Below are positions 10,368-22,983 of a DNA stretch of 64,000 nucleotides, one piece after another. Origin of the DNA: Pyrus communis (Eukaryota; Streptophyta; Magnoliopsida; Rosales; Rosaceae); assembly GCF_963583255.1 (NCBI RefSeq), contig NC_084806.1, positions 21,804,317 to 21,868,316 of the forward strand. The letters run 5' to 3'. The notes under the pieces are model-generated. The model did no database searches. It was not told the DNA's origin and saw only the letters and a program-made list of their open reading frames with translations. The translations under genes and the position numbers were made by a program. The first letter of the stretch is position 1. Each line of letters starts with the position of its first letter.

Positions 10368-12663
10368 TTAGCAACTTTGCTAATCCCTTGGATTGTTATT
10401 TTCGTTTTTCTTATTAGATCAGATTCTTATGTTATTTTGTTTCTTGTTTTAGGTACTTGTTTATGACTCGGAGTTCTAATCCGGTTCACGAACATATTTT
10501 AGACTTTGACGACGATTTTGAGCGTGAGTTGAGACGTAAGAGGAAGAACCCGGAACCTAGTGAATCAAGTGCAAGTTCCGAGTCCGTCTCTGAATTTGAA
10601 GAAGAGGAGGAGGAAGCCACGGCAGGGATATTTGAAGAAGTCCAAGGCATGGCGGTGGACAACCGTACACTCAAGGAGCTTGCAGCTTCGGGATTGGGTA
10701 ATGCCGCACCCTTGTGCATTCAATACCCCACGGCTGCCCAAGGTAAGACGGATGAGTTTGAATTAAAGTCAAGTTTGCTTCATCATATTCCTAAATACCA
10801 TGGCTTGTCCATGGAAGATCCTAACAAACATTTGAAAGAATTTGAAGTAGTTTGCTCTAGTATGACTCCCGTCACTGTTGGCGGAAATATCTTGAAGATG
10901 AAGGCTTTTCCATTCTCTTTGATGGATAAAGCCAAAGATTGGTTATATGAGTTAGCTCCCGGCACTGTCACTTCTTGGGAGAGTATGAAGAGAGCATATT
11001 TGGAGAAGTTCTTTCCAACTTCTCGCATCATCCTCCTACGCAAAAAGATAAGCGGAATCCAGCAAGAAGAAGGTGAGTCTTTTCCTACGTATTATGAACG
11101 ATTTAAATCACTTGTTGCTTCTTGTCCACAGCATCAGATGAAGGAGGAGTTGCTTTTGCAATATTTCTACGAGGGTCTCCTACCTCTAGAACGTCAAATG
11201 CTTGATGCTTCGGCGGGGGGAGCATTGGTGGACAAGACGCCCAGGGATGCCAAGGTCTTGATCGCTAACCGAGCATTGAACGCTCAACAATACGAAGGCG
11301 TTGGACAGAGGAGTACCCCACGGCAACACCAAGTCAATGAGGTAAGTGCCATAACCGAACTTCAAAATCAAATGGCTAACCTTACTACGTTGATTTCTCA
11401 GGTGGTGGAAGGTCCAAAAGTTAAAACCGTAGCTTCTTGTGGCGTATGCTCCATGCAAGGACACCCTACGGACAAGTGCCCACAATTAATCGAGAATGGA
11501 GGGTGGGAGACACTCAATGCCGTGGGATATGGCAACCAATACCAATCACGTGGTGATCCGTTCTCTAATACTTACAATCCCGGTTGGCGTGATCATCCGA
11601 ATTTCAAATGGCGAGACCCCCAACAAGGTCAACAACAAAGCGGATTTAGGCAACAACCCCCGGGTTTCTATCAAAAACCATTGGCACCACCACAAGCCCA
11701 AGCACAACCTGCCCAAAGCAATGTAGGTAATTCAAGTGATAATGATAAGATTTTTCAATTACTTACTACTTTGACGCAGGAAGTCCAAACTCAAAACAAA
11801 GAGAGGCAAATCCAAGACAAGAGGGTGGACAACTTGGAGAAGCAAGTGGGACAGATTGCCGAGTTCATGGGGCAATTTCGTGAGCAAGGAAGGTTGCCTA
11901 GCTCAACGGTGGTCAATCCGAAAGGTGGATTCGAATCTGCAAAAGCTATGCATTTGCGAAGTGGAAAGCAAGTCGGATCTGACCTCAAACCATCCAAATC
12001 ACGTTCCAACGAGGAGGACGAGTTGAGAATTGAAGAGGAGGAGCAAAGGCCACTCACGGCCAAGGTGGAACCAAATGTGCCGCAAGTTCCAAGTGATCCT
12101 AAACCGTCCAATTCACCCCATAAAGGTAAAAACGTGTCAAGTTCAGTTCCTACTAATGCTTTTCCTTTGAATGTTCCTTTTCCTAGTAGATTTAAGCAAA
12201 CAAAAAAAGAGGAAGCGGAAAAGGACATTCTCGAGACGTTTCGCAAAGTTCAAGTCAACATACCTTTGTTAGATGCAATCAAGCAAGTTCCGAGGTATGC
12301 TAAGTTCTTGAAGGAGTTGTGTACCACTAGGAAGAGGATGTCGACTATGGAAGTGGTAAAGGTAGGTGAAAATGTGTCCGCCATCTTGCAACGCAAACTA
12401 CCTCCCAAATGCAAGGATCCAGGTAGCTTTACCATTCCTTGTGTCATTGGGAATACTAGATTTGAATCTGCCATGCTTGATTTAGGTGCTTCTATAAATG
12501 TTATGCCATATTCCATTTATGCATCTATAAACTTAGGAGCATTGAAAAATGATGGGGTAATAATACAATTGGCCGATAGATCTAACGCCTATCCAAAGGG
12601 AGTTTTGGAAGATGTTCTTGTGCAGGTTAATCATTTGGTCTTCCCGGCGGATTTCTATGTCCT

Positions 12664-15156
12664 TGATGCGAAAATAGTTAAACACACAAATTAAACCCTA
12701 TGGATGACAATTGTAGTAAATGAGCAAATAGGGATCGTTCTAGACCGGGGATTAGGAGGGATTGTTAACCACTTGGATTTGACTCAAAAACGTAAAATAA
12801 CAATATGAAACACTATACTAGACTCAAAGAATGCAAAGCTAAACTTTAAAACACTAAGACAAACCAAAAGACTCAAAACAACACAAACACACTCAAATCT
12901 GCCTAAAAACCACTTTCTGGGCAGATTTGAGCACAAACACAAATTTGGACGAAATTAAGTAATAACTTGACTCAAGAACGTAAAAACACAATATAAAACA
13001 CTAAACTAACTCAAAGAATGTAAAACTAATCACTTAAAACATTAAAACAAACCAAAAGACTCAAACATCACCCAAAACACTCAAAACTGCCTTAAAATCA
13101 CTTTCTGGGCAGTTTTGAGCACTTTGGTGAATTTGGACGAAATTGGGAAATAAAATGAATCAAAACACTCATAAACACAAACTAAAACACTTTCTAACTA
13201 AATTGGACATTAAAGTAAAGGGGGATTTAGATTTATACGAAAATTAACTAAAATGCACAGATTCAAATTAAAGCAAAATGTAAATGTGAATGTGTGATAG
13301 AATTTGAATGGAATGAAGGCTAGCTAAGGGGTTCATCTCCATACATGTTATACTTGCATAATAAAATGATTTCCAATTGCATTTCAATAAACCATGAAAC
13401 TCAACACCCCGGGTTAACCGTGATGCACTAATTAACCTTCAAATATTCCTAACGTTATTGAATTGGATGGGTTAGCGCATACAACAATTCAAAACATTCC
13501 CCACAAGTCCCCTACATGATTGCATAATAGAGATACAAGCAAGAATCATTACGCTCTATGAAAATTATAAGTGTTGACGAGGCATTCGTTACTATGGATT
13601 GCATGAAACTTATGCCAAGAATTCATTTAACGCGATTGTTTATAAGCAACCTCCACTACTTGTGAATATAAGTTCATAACTATTAGGTGAAACTCACTTA
13701 TATTCTAGCGTCATATTCATGCATGAAAATTAAGCGTGCACTCTCAATAAACATACATAAATAAGTTATCAATCAAACGGTTAAACAAATTGAATCCACA
13801 ACTTATAAAACGCAATTAGAAGTATTCAAATCAAAATGCAAGCATAAACATATATTCGAATCACCCCCTAACCAAGGGGGGTTTAGTTCCTCATGGTACA
13901 AAACAAAGAGAATCAAAGAAACACCTAAACATTCCAACAACTCAAACTTGAATTGTATGAACGTTTAGGCCCTCTTATCTTCCATTCCTCATTCGTACAA
14001 AACAAAGAGTATTGAAATTAAACATTGAAATCAAAGAAACACCTAAACATTCCAACAACTCAAACTTGAATTGTATGAACGTTTAGGCACTCTTCTCTTC
14101 CTCTTCGTTGTAGCACAAGGTCTAGGGATAGTTTGATGGTGTGAATGGTTTGGGGAGTGGTGGAAATAGAAGGATGGTGTTTGGATTGTAAGGGAGAGCA
14201 CGGCACAAGGGAGTTTGATGGTCTACATTTCTGCAATGGATGAGTTTATGGAAGAGTGTTTGGAATGGATGAATTTCTGGCACAAAGGCCTTATTTCTGT
14301 GGTGAATGGATGTGTGAATGAATGAGAATGAATGAATGAGTATTTATAGGTGAAATGGGGGGAACATGACAGCTAGGTTGCATGTGCTAATGCTTGTGTG
14401 TGCATGTGAAATCTGCCAAGATGCATGTGAAAGTGTATGAAATGCAATCTGAAATGGGATAGCATGTGGGTGAATGTGTGGCTGCAATGATGAAGTGAAT
14501 GCATGTGTTGAATGATTAAAGTGCATGTGCAATGTTTTAAAGGATGGAATGATGGAGGAACAAGTGCATGTGAATGCATGGTGATAGCATGTGCACGGTT
14601 TTGGTTGGAATGATGGCAGATTGTGAAAACATGTGAATGCATGTGTTTGATGAATGATAAGTGGTGAATGATATGATAAGTGATAAGTGGTGAATGATAA
14701 GTGATGAATGATAAGTGGTGAATGATATGATAAGTGATAAGTGGTGAATGATAAGTGATATGATATGTGATTATGATAAGTAATGGGAGCATGTGATTAT
14801 GATAAGTAATGGGAGCATGTGAGGGAATGAATAATGAATGCATGTGCATGGTTTTGGGAGAAAGGTGGAGATGCACGGCATAAGGGAATTGGAAAGGTTT
14901 AAATGTCCTAAAACTAAAGGGAACAAAGTTCCAACACTTTGGTCTTCAATTTCGTCCAACATTTTGGCGCCAAGCATAAGCTATCCATCCTTAGCCCAAA
15001 AGTGCTCCAAAAGTCTCCAAAATGCATCTTTTTGCTCCTTTAGCCCTTTGGACCTACAAACACACGAAAATAGCTTAAAGGACTAAAATAACTAAAGAAA
15101 CATAACGTAAATGCACGAGAACAAGCCATTTAAGTCGCATGAATATGCTCCTATCA
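12664..15156 (-). repeat. Solo LTR in reverse orientation inside element B pol
   Basis: On the minus strand it starts TGATAGGAGCATATTCATGC and ends CGCATCA, 2493 bp. It is flanked by a perfect 5-bp target duplication gtcct (12659-12663 and 15157-15161), so it is one complete LTR left after recombination between the two LTRs of an element. TATA box (minus strand) at 14341-14348. It is mosaic: the U3 half resembles the A/D LTR, while the R/U5 half, with two hairpin cassettes (12892-12931 and 13080-13119), resembles the C LTR. It also shows a 'cctaaac' tandem duplication around 13920-14100. Confidence 0.92.
14645..14815 (-). repeat. gataagtg/gtgaatgata low-complexity repeat in the solo LTR
   Basis: Irregular tandem of 'gtgaatgatatgataagt' type units. 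It is the minus-strand equivalent of the cacttatcac stretch in the A/D LTRs, at the same place upstream of the TATA box. Confidence 0.75.
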
Positions 15157-17393
15157 GTCCTCGAAATGGATGAATCGGACCATGCTCCTTTGCTGCCCAT
15201 TCTACTTGGAAGGCCATTCATGAAGACGGCCCGGACGAAGATTGACGTGTATAGTGGAACTTTGTCCATGGAATTCGATGGGGAAGTTGTTAATTTTAAT
15301 CTTTCTGATTCCATTAAATACCCTAGTGAGGACCATTCATGCTTTTCTATTGATATAATTGACTCTTTGGCGCAGGGATATCTCGACGATTTGAATGACG
15401 ATGCGCTTGAAAAAGTCATTACACGAGGCATGGAACTCAAAACAAATGAGGAAGAGTGCATGCATGCCCACGGCATACAAGAGTCATCCCATGCCGTGCC
15501 CCCTAGTGAGGAATTACTTGAAGTTGTGGCTGCCCTTGAGTCCTCACCTAAGCTTGATGGTAAGTATATTAACCGTGAGTCCATTCCCATTTCGACTAAC
15601 AAATTGCTTCCATCTATAGTTCAGGCACCTACCCTTGATCTCAAACCATTACCGGGTCATTTGAAGTACATTTTCTTGGGAGAAAAGGAGACATTACCGG
15701 CCATCATTTCTTCATCACTCACGGCACAAGAAGAGGAGAAACTAGTGCGTGTTTTGAAGGAATTCAAATCTGCCCTAGGTTGGACATTGGCCGATATCAA
15801 AGGTATTAGTCCCACCACATGCATGCATCATATATTTCTTGAGGAGGGGGCCAAACCAACTAGAGAGGCTCAACGCCGTCTTAACCCTCCGATGATGGAA
15901 GTTGTGAAGAAGGAGATAATCAAGCTGTTAGATTGTGGAGTTATCTATCCTATCTCGGATAGTAAGTGGGTTTCGCCTATCCAATGCGTGCCGAAGAAAT
16001 CTGGAGTGACGGTTGTGGAGAACGCAGAGAATGAGCTAGTGCCCACTCGAGTCCAAACCGGTTGGCGCGTATGCACTGATTATAGGAAGATAAATGCCAC
16101 CACGAGGAAGGACCACTTCCCATTGCCGTTCCTAGATCAAATGTTGGAAAGGTTAGCGGGTCATTCATTTTATTGTTTTCTTGATGGATATTCTGGTTAT
16201 AATCAAATTGTTATTGCCCCGGATGATCAAGAAAAGACTACTTTTACATGCCCCTTTGGTACATTTGCTTATCGTCGCATGCCATTTGGGTTATGTAACG
16301 CACCTGCTACATTTCAAAGATGCATGATGAGCATATTTTCAGATTATGTTGAGAAAATTATTGAGGTTTTTATGGATGATTTCAGTGTGTTTGGTAATTC
16401 ATTTGATGGTTGTTTAAGTAATCTTAGTTTGATTTTGAACCATTGTGTTGAAACAAATCTTGTGCTTAATTGGGAAAAATGTCACTTCATGGTTAAACAA
16501 GGTATTGTTTTAGGACATATTATTTCTGAAAAAGGCATTGAAGTAGATAAATCTAAGGTAGACCTTGTTCGTCACTTACCCGCTCCAACTTCGGTTAGAG
16601 AGGTTCGTTTGTTTCTTGGTCACGCAGGTTTTTATAGGCGGTTCATAAAGGATTTCTCGAAGATTGCACAGCCACTATGTCGATTGCTGCAAAAAGAGGT
16701 GGCGTTTGAGTTTGATGATGCATGTTCCACGGCATTCAAGCACCTCAAGGAGGCTCTCACGTCGGCTCCCATTATCACACCTCCAGATTGGAGCCTTCCA
16801 TTCGAGTTGATGTGCGATGCTTCGGACTATGCGATTGGTGCTGTTTTGGGGCAGCGAAAGGACAAACAACCTCATGTTATTTATTATGCTTCTAGAACAT
16901 TAAATGATGCTCAATTAAATTACTCAACAACTGAAAACTTGCTGTGGTATTTGCATTAGATAAGTTTCGGTCATATTTACTTGGGACTAAAGTTATTATT
17001 TTTACTGATCATGCAGCTCTCAAGTATTTGCTTACAAAAAAAGAGGCCAAGCCTAGACTAATTCGATGGCTATTGCTCCTACAAGAGTTTGACATTGAGA
17101 TTCGGGATAAGAAGGGCGTGGAGAATGTGGTGGCTGACCACCTAAGCCGCATGGTGCATAATGAGGAGTCCCTACCCATTGCAGAGACATTCCCCGATGA
17201 ACAATTGCTGTCCATAAAGGTTAGTACACCGTGGTATGCTGATATAGTTAATTTTTTGGTGTCAAAACGTATTCCAAGTGAGTTCAATAGGCACCAACGT
17301 GACAAACTTAGGCATGATGCACGGTTTTACGTGTGGGATGATCCATACTTATGGAAATTTTGTCCCGATCAGATTATACGTCGTTGTGTGCAT

Positions 17394-18088
17394 TGATAGA
17401 AGCATATTTATGCGCCTTTGTTAGCTAGTTCTTATGCATTTATGTTGTGTTTTCTTACTTAATTTAGTGTTTAAAGTCATTTTCGTGTGTTTATAGGTTC
17501 ATATGGCTAAGGATGCAAAAGGATGCCTTTCGGAGCCTTTTGGAGCAAATTAGAGATTGGAATGGATTGCATATGCTTAAAGCCAAGTAGATGGACGAAA
17601 TTGAAGACCAAAGGAATGAAAATGAAGAACAAAGAGTTCACATTCATCACCAACACAACCATACATCCACACATTCTTTCTCCATCATTGCCGTGTAAAA
17701 CACCATCATTACAGCCACATGCACATTCCACTTAATCACTTCAGATTTCCACCATCAACAAAGAACCATTCATTAATCATTTACACTTTAATCATTCAAC
17801 CACATTCACACATCACCCATTCACCTTTGTGCCATGCTTCTACCTTTGTTCAAGCCCTTCCACATAACCTGCCTTCATTCATTCAGAAAAAGCATTCCTT
17901 GCCGTGGCTTACATGCACTTCCCACTACCTTTCATTTCAGCCAAATCACATGCATTTCCACCCACATACACCCATAATCATTCAACACATGCATCCATAA
18001 TCATCTCTCAAAACCGTGCATTTCATGTTCATTCCAACCTTTATTCCACATGCACTCCCTTTAAATAATCAACCCACATGCACCATTC
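17394..18088 (+). repeat. Truncated first LTR of the C cluster
   Basis: First 695 bp of the LTR, matching 20380-21074 almost perfectly (one c-to-t change seen at about 17696). It stops before the TATA box, which would be at LTR position about 892, so it has no core promoter. The break joins LTR 'accattc' to integrase 'tctctttaaag' with about 2 bp of microhomology; about 6380 bp are missing compared with the full unit. Confidence 0.9.
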
Positions 18089-19101
18089 TCTTTAAAGATG
18101 CTAAAATGTTTTGTGTAACATGCGATAAGTGTCAAAGAACAGGTAACATAGGGCCTAAGGACCAAATGCCGCAACAATCTCTCTCCTTTGTGGAAATTTT
18201 TGATGTTTGGGGTATTGATTTCATGGGCCCCTTCCCTCCATCTTTTGGTTTCACTTATATCTTGCTAGCTGTCGATTATGTTTCCAAATGGGTGGAAGCC
18301 AAAGCCACCCGTACTAACGATTCTAAGGTTGTTGCAGATTTTGTGAAATCTAATATTTTTGCTAGGTTTGGGATGCCACGAGTTTTAATTAGTGATGGGG
18401 GTTCTCACTTTCGTAACCGCACCATTGAAGCTTTGCTCAAGAAGTACAACGTTACTCATAAGGTTTCCAAACCTTATCACCCTCAAACCAATGGGCAAGC
18501 GGAGGTTTCAAATAGGGAGATCAAACAAGTCCTAGAGAAAACCGTGGGACCCTCAAGAAGAGATTGGAGTTTGCGCTTGGACGATGCATTGTGGGCCTAT
18601 CGTACGGCTTACAAAACTCCCCTTGGCATGTCACCTTTTCGGCTTATATATGGTAAGCCATGTCATTTGCCCGTTGAGTTAGAGCACAAGGCACATTGGG
18701 CTGTGAAAACCTTCAATTTGGACATAGACGCTGCTGGAGTTCATAGGAAGCTCCAATTAGATGAACTTGAGGAGATTAGGAACGAGGCTTACGAGAATGC
18801 TCGCATCTACAAGGACAAGACGAAGGCTTATCATGATAAGATGCTTCGTACCAAAACGTTCTCCAAGGGGCAGAAAGTGTTGCTTTTTGATTCAAGACTT
18901 CGGTTATTCCCTGGTAAGTTACGTTCTAAATGGATTGGACCTCTTGTTGTTACTAATGTTTTTCCTCATGGTGCAGTCCAAGTCCAAAGCTTAAAAAGTG
19001 GCCACGAGTTCAAGGTGAACGGACATAGATTGAAGCCATACTATGAGAACTTTGTGGAGCATGTCGTGGAGGAGATCCCACTCCATGCCGTGGGCTCTTA
19101 A
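18016..19101 (+). pseudogene. Integrase fragment fused to LTR-derived residues
   Basis: From about 18087 the frame is identical to the C-terminal integrase of the full element. It keeps the two Cys of the zinc motif (TCDKC), the full catalytic triad D, DGGSHF and QAEVSNRE, and the C-terminal GPLVV region, ending PLHAVGS. The first 23 or so residues are read from LTR sequence and are meaningless. The two His of the zinc-binding domain are gone. The upstream LTR piece lacks its TATA box, so expression is unlikely. Confidence 0.8.
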
Positions 19102-20379
19102 GGAGCATGAACGTGTCTTCGTCCGGCTGCAAGACGTTAAAGAAAGCGCTACTTGGGAGGCAACCCATGCAATTCAACAAAGGAAGCTCAAGGAATCACT
19201 CCAATTCCAGATTTGCGTTCCTAAACCCTTCACTTTGTTGTTTATTTCGAATCTGCCTATTTAGTTGTTTTACTTGCTGTTTGTGTGTTTCTTTGTGTTT
19301 TGTGTGATTTTATGCTTGAAACATTGAGGACAATGTTTGATTTAAGTGTGTGGGGGTAACTAAGTGTTTTTGATGCAAATTAATGGGATTTTATCACCCT
19401 TTACTTATAGACTTGTTCCTTGCTGTTTTTAAGTGTTTTTAAGCAGTTTTGGTGTGTTTTGAAGTAAAAATCCGAAAATCACATAAAAATTTGAAAAATT
19501 TGTTTTAAAAACCCAAAAAGAGTTGTTTTCAAAGTGTTCTTGTGTGAGAATTTGTGTGCCATAGGCACGGCATGAATGAAAAGAAAAAGAAAAAGAAAAA
19601 AAAAAGGCGTGAAAAGTATGAAAAAGAGTTGAAAAGTTGTGAAAAAGAATTCCAAAGTATTGTTTGTTGAAGTAAGGGTCCAAAACAATGAATTCGGCCC
19701 TAAGGAGTTGTCTAAGTCTTCCCCTTGTGTTTTAAAGTTAATTTCTGCAATCTAAATGAATTCTAAGTCTTAAGTACACTACTTTGCTTACTATTACTTG
19801 AAGAACGCTTGTTCTCCTTATCTTTTCTTTGTTAACCACTACCCCAAGCCCCGTTACAACCCTTGACTTCATTCTTGAGTGTTATGTGTTTCAATTTGTG
19901 GAGTTTGAATTTGGTATGAGCATATGGTCATTAGTTCTCGCATCTAAGTAGTAGCATTCCATTCATGAGATCATTTCTAAACATGCTTATTAACTCCATA
20001 AATTGCGTTCTTTGTTATACGTATATGTGAGCATTCGTTTTCATATTTACATCAATCTTCTCACATATAACTAGTATAGGGTGTGTAGTTAGAAAATCTG
20101 AGTGAAAATTGAGTGCATATCTTGTAAGGATTGAGCAAATTCTCTAAGGCATGTTACTACATTCAAAACATTCTTTTAATCGATTAATTGTGAACTAGTA
20201 AGTGGTGACTATGATTAAGTATGTTTTCAATTGTAAAGATGACTCAAATCTGTGGGGATGATGATTTTTAACTTGTCATGTACCATTGGAAATCCCTGAG
20301 GTGAACGTTGGAAGGTTTAGGTTATGTTTTGTTTCTTTGTTTTGCTCGAGGACTAGCAAAAGCTAAGTGTGGGGGAATT
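19102..20379 (+). other. 3' non-coding region of the first C unit
   Basis: No gene. Includes the conserved post-pol block (cgtccggctg ... gggaggcaacccatgc, 19120-19170), the AAACATTG/CAATGTTT hairpin (19319-19338), an AG/A tract (about 19578-19604) and the polypurine tract ending at 20379. It matches 28468-29745 base for base as far as I can see. Confidence 0.8.
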
Positions 20380-22859
20380 TGATAGAAGCATATTTATGCG
20401 CCTTTGTTAGCTAGTTCTTATGCATTTATGTTGTGTTTTCTTACTTAATTTAGTGTTTAAAGTCATTTTCGTGTGTTTATAGGTTCATATGGCTAAGGAT
20501 GCAAAAGGATGCCTTTCGGAGCCTTTTGGAGCAAATTAGAGATTGGAATGGATTGCATATGCTTAAAGCCAAGTAGATGGACGAAATTGAAGACCAAAGG
20601 AATGAAAATGAAGAACAAAGAGTTCACATTCATCACCAACACAACCATACATCCACACATTCTTTCTCCATCATTGCCGTGCAAAACACCATCATTACAG
20701 CCACATGCACATTCCACTTAATCACTTCAGATTTCCACCATCAACAAAGAACCATTCATTAATCATTTACACTTTAATCATTCAACCACATTCACACATC
20801 ACCCATTCACCTTTGTGCCATGCTTCTACCTTTGTTCAAGCCCTTCCACATAACCTGCCTTCATTCATTCAGAAAAAGCATTCCTTGCCGTGGCTTACAT
20901 GCACTTCCCACTACCTTTCATTTCAGCCAAATCACATGCATTTCCACCCACATACACCCATAATCATTCAACACATGCATCCATAATCATCTCTCAAAAC
21001 CGTGCATTTCATGTTCATTCCAACCTTTATTCCACATGCACTCCCTTTAAATAATCAACCCACATGCACCATTCAAACATAAACCCATTCACCACCAGAA
21101 AACAACCATGCCGTGGGTTCCCATTCCAGATTTCCAACATTCCCTTTTATTTTCTGTCAAAACACATGCATTCCCACCCTTTAATCACATGCATTTCTGC
21201 CACATGCATCTCCCATCACCATTTCAGCTTTCCACCTAATTCCTAGTCATCATGTTCCCCCCATTTCACCTATAAATAAGCATGCATTGCAGCCACAAAA
21301 CACACACTCTTCCATTTCAGAAAACCATCTCTCATACACATTCATTCACGCCAGAAATTCCTCCCCTCTCTCTAGCACTACCATACTTCACCATTCTTCA
21401 TATTTTCTGCCCAAAAACACTCCTTACCTTCCCCTACATCCATCCCTACCCTAAACACATCCTTCTACATCATCCATAACCCCCAAAACTCACCAAAACC
21501 CCTTGTGCCGCAGCAACTAGAGGAGAAGAGGCCTAAACGTTCATACAATTCAAGATTGAGTTGTTGGAATTTTTAGGTGTACTTCGATTCTTGTTTTCAA
21601 TGTTTACTTTGTTATTACTCTTTAAGTTTGTTGTAATCATGAGTGGCTAAACCCCTAATTAGTTAGGGGAAAGTTTGAAGCCATGGATATGTTTGAAATA
21701 TGAATTGATTTCTTCCAATTGTGATTTGTTAATTTGTGATTGCAATTCAATTATCATGTTTATTAAAGACTTGTTTTTGTATGTTGATTAGGGATGCATA
21801 CTTAGTCTTCATGCATAAACTCGATGCTAGTTTATAAACGAGTTTCACCTAATCGTCACAAGTTTATAAACATGAGTAGTGAAGGTTGCTAGTCACAACC
21901 GCGTTAATTGAATTCTTGGCAAAAGTATCATGCATTCATAGTTACAATTGCCTCGTTAACACTTATAATTTTCATAGAGCATAATGATCTCTCATTGTAT
22001 CTCTTCTATGCATTCATGTTGAGAACCATTGGAGAATGATTTGAATTGTCGCATGCATCATCCAATTCAATAACTTAAGGAAAATTTGAGAGTTAATTAG
22101 TGCATCACGGTTAACTTGGGGTGTTGAGCATCATAGTTAATGAAAAACAATTGGAGAATCGATTCATATATAAATGTGTCATGTGTGGAGAATGGACCTC
22201 TAACTAATCCATCCATCATCTTGTTTCTCAAATTCGTTTTACAATCTGTTTCGTTTATTAACTTGTTTTGTTATTTCAATTTTCGTATAAATCTAAATCC
22301 CCCTTTACTTTAATGTCCAATTTAGTTAGAAATCAATTTAGTTTGTGCTTTTAAGTGTTTTGATTCATTTTATTTCCCAATTTCGTCCAAATTCACCAAA
22401 CTGCTCAAAACTGCCCAGAAAGTGATTTTAAGGCAGTTTTGAGTGTTTTGGGTGATGTTTGAGTCTTTTGGTTTGTTTTAATGTTTTAAAGTTTAGTTTT
22501 GCATTCTTTGAGTCTAGTATAGTGTTTTATATTGTGTTTTTACTTTCTTGAGTCAAGTTATTACTTAATTTCGTCCAAATTTGTGTTTGTGCTCAAATCT
22601 GCCCAGAAAGTGGTTTTTAGGCAGATTTGAGTGTGTTTGTGTTGTTTTGAGTCTTTTGGTTTGTCTTAGTGTTTTAAAGTTTAGTTTTGCATTCTTTGAG
22701 TCTAGTAAGTGTTTTATATTGTGTTCTTACGTTTTTGAGTCAATTTCACATTGATTAGCATCCCTAGTTAATCCCCGGTCTAGAACGATCCCTATTTGCT
22801 CATTTACTACAATTGTCATCCATAGGGTTTAATTTGTGTGTTTAACTATTTTCGCATCA
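20380..22859 (+). repeat. 5' LTR of the full C element (2480 bp)
   Basis: TGATAGAAGCATA to CGCATCA. TATA box TATAAATA at 21271-21278, so transcription should start near 21300 and give a leader of about 1.7 kb before the gag ATG. It holds two tandem hairpin cassettes: CTCAAAACTGCC/GGCAGTTTTGAG (22404-22443) and CTCAAATCTGCC/GGCAGATTTGAG (22592-22631). It differs from the 3' LTR by only a 12-bp duplication as far as I can see. Confidence 0.93.
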
Positions 22860-22864
22860 AATTT

Positions 22865-22882
22865 TGGCGCCGTTGCCGGGGA
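22865..22882 (+). promoter_or_regulatory. Primer-binding site of element C (tRNA-Asp)
   Basis: TGGCGCCGTTGCCGGGGA, complementary to the 3' end of plant tRNA-Asp. It is overlapped by an 11-bp hairpin GGGATTAGCAA (22879-22889) / TTGCTAATCCC (22892-22902). Confidence 0.92.
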
Positions 22883-22983
22883 TTAGCAAAATTGCTAATC
22901 CCTTGTGTTTTTGCCGTATGTTTTTAGTGTAATTTACCTAGTTTTCTTATTTTGTTTTGTTTTCTTGGTTTAGGTACTAGTGC

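Larger units (their letters stand above)
10463..17393 (+). pseudogene. Broken gag-pol of element B
   Basis: Starts at ATG 10463 (MTRSSNPVHEHIL; the TTG six bases earlier is not needed). First part to 12663: Gag capsid region, CCHC knuckle CGVCSMQGHPTDKC from residue 326, protease DLGAS at about 673. A reverse solo LTR then interrupts it; the frame resumes at 15162. RT motif FMDDF lies at 16369-16383 and RNase H follows. A loss of about 4 bases near 16936-16940, compared with C, shifts the frame, with a stop at 16957. RNase H and the start of integrase continue in the other frame (16944-17393), where the C cluster inserts before the integrase zinc motif is complete. The rest of the gene is not found in the window. 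Clearly dead, but colinear with C along its length. Confidence 0.88.

Noticed and set aside
17523..18000. Small frames of 60-97 residues repeated at 17.5, 20.5 and 29.9 kb
   Set aside because: They are copies of the U3 part of the C LTR, upstream of its TATA box, with no protein features.
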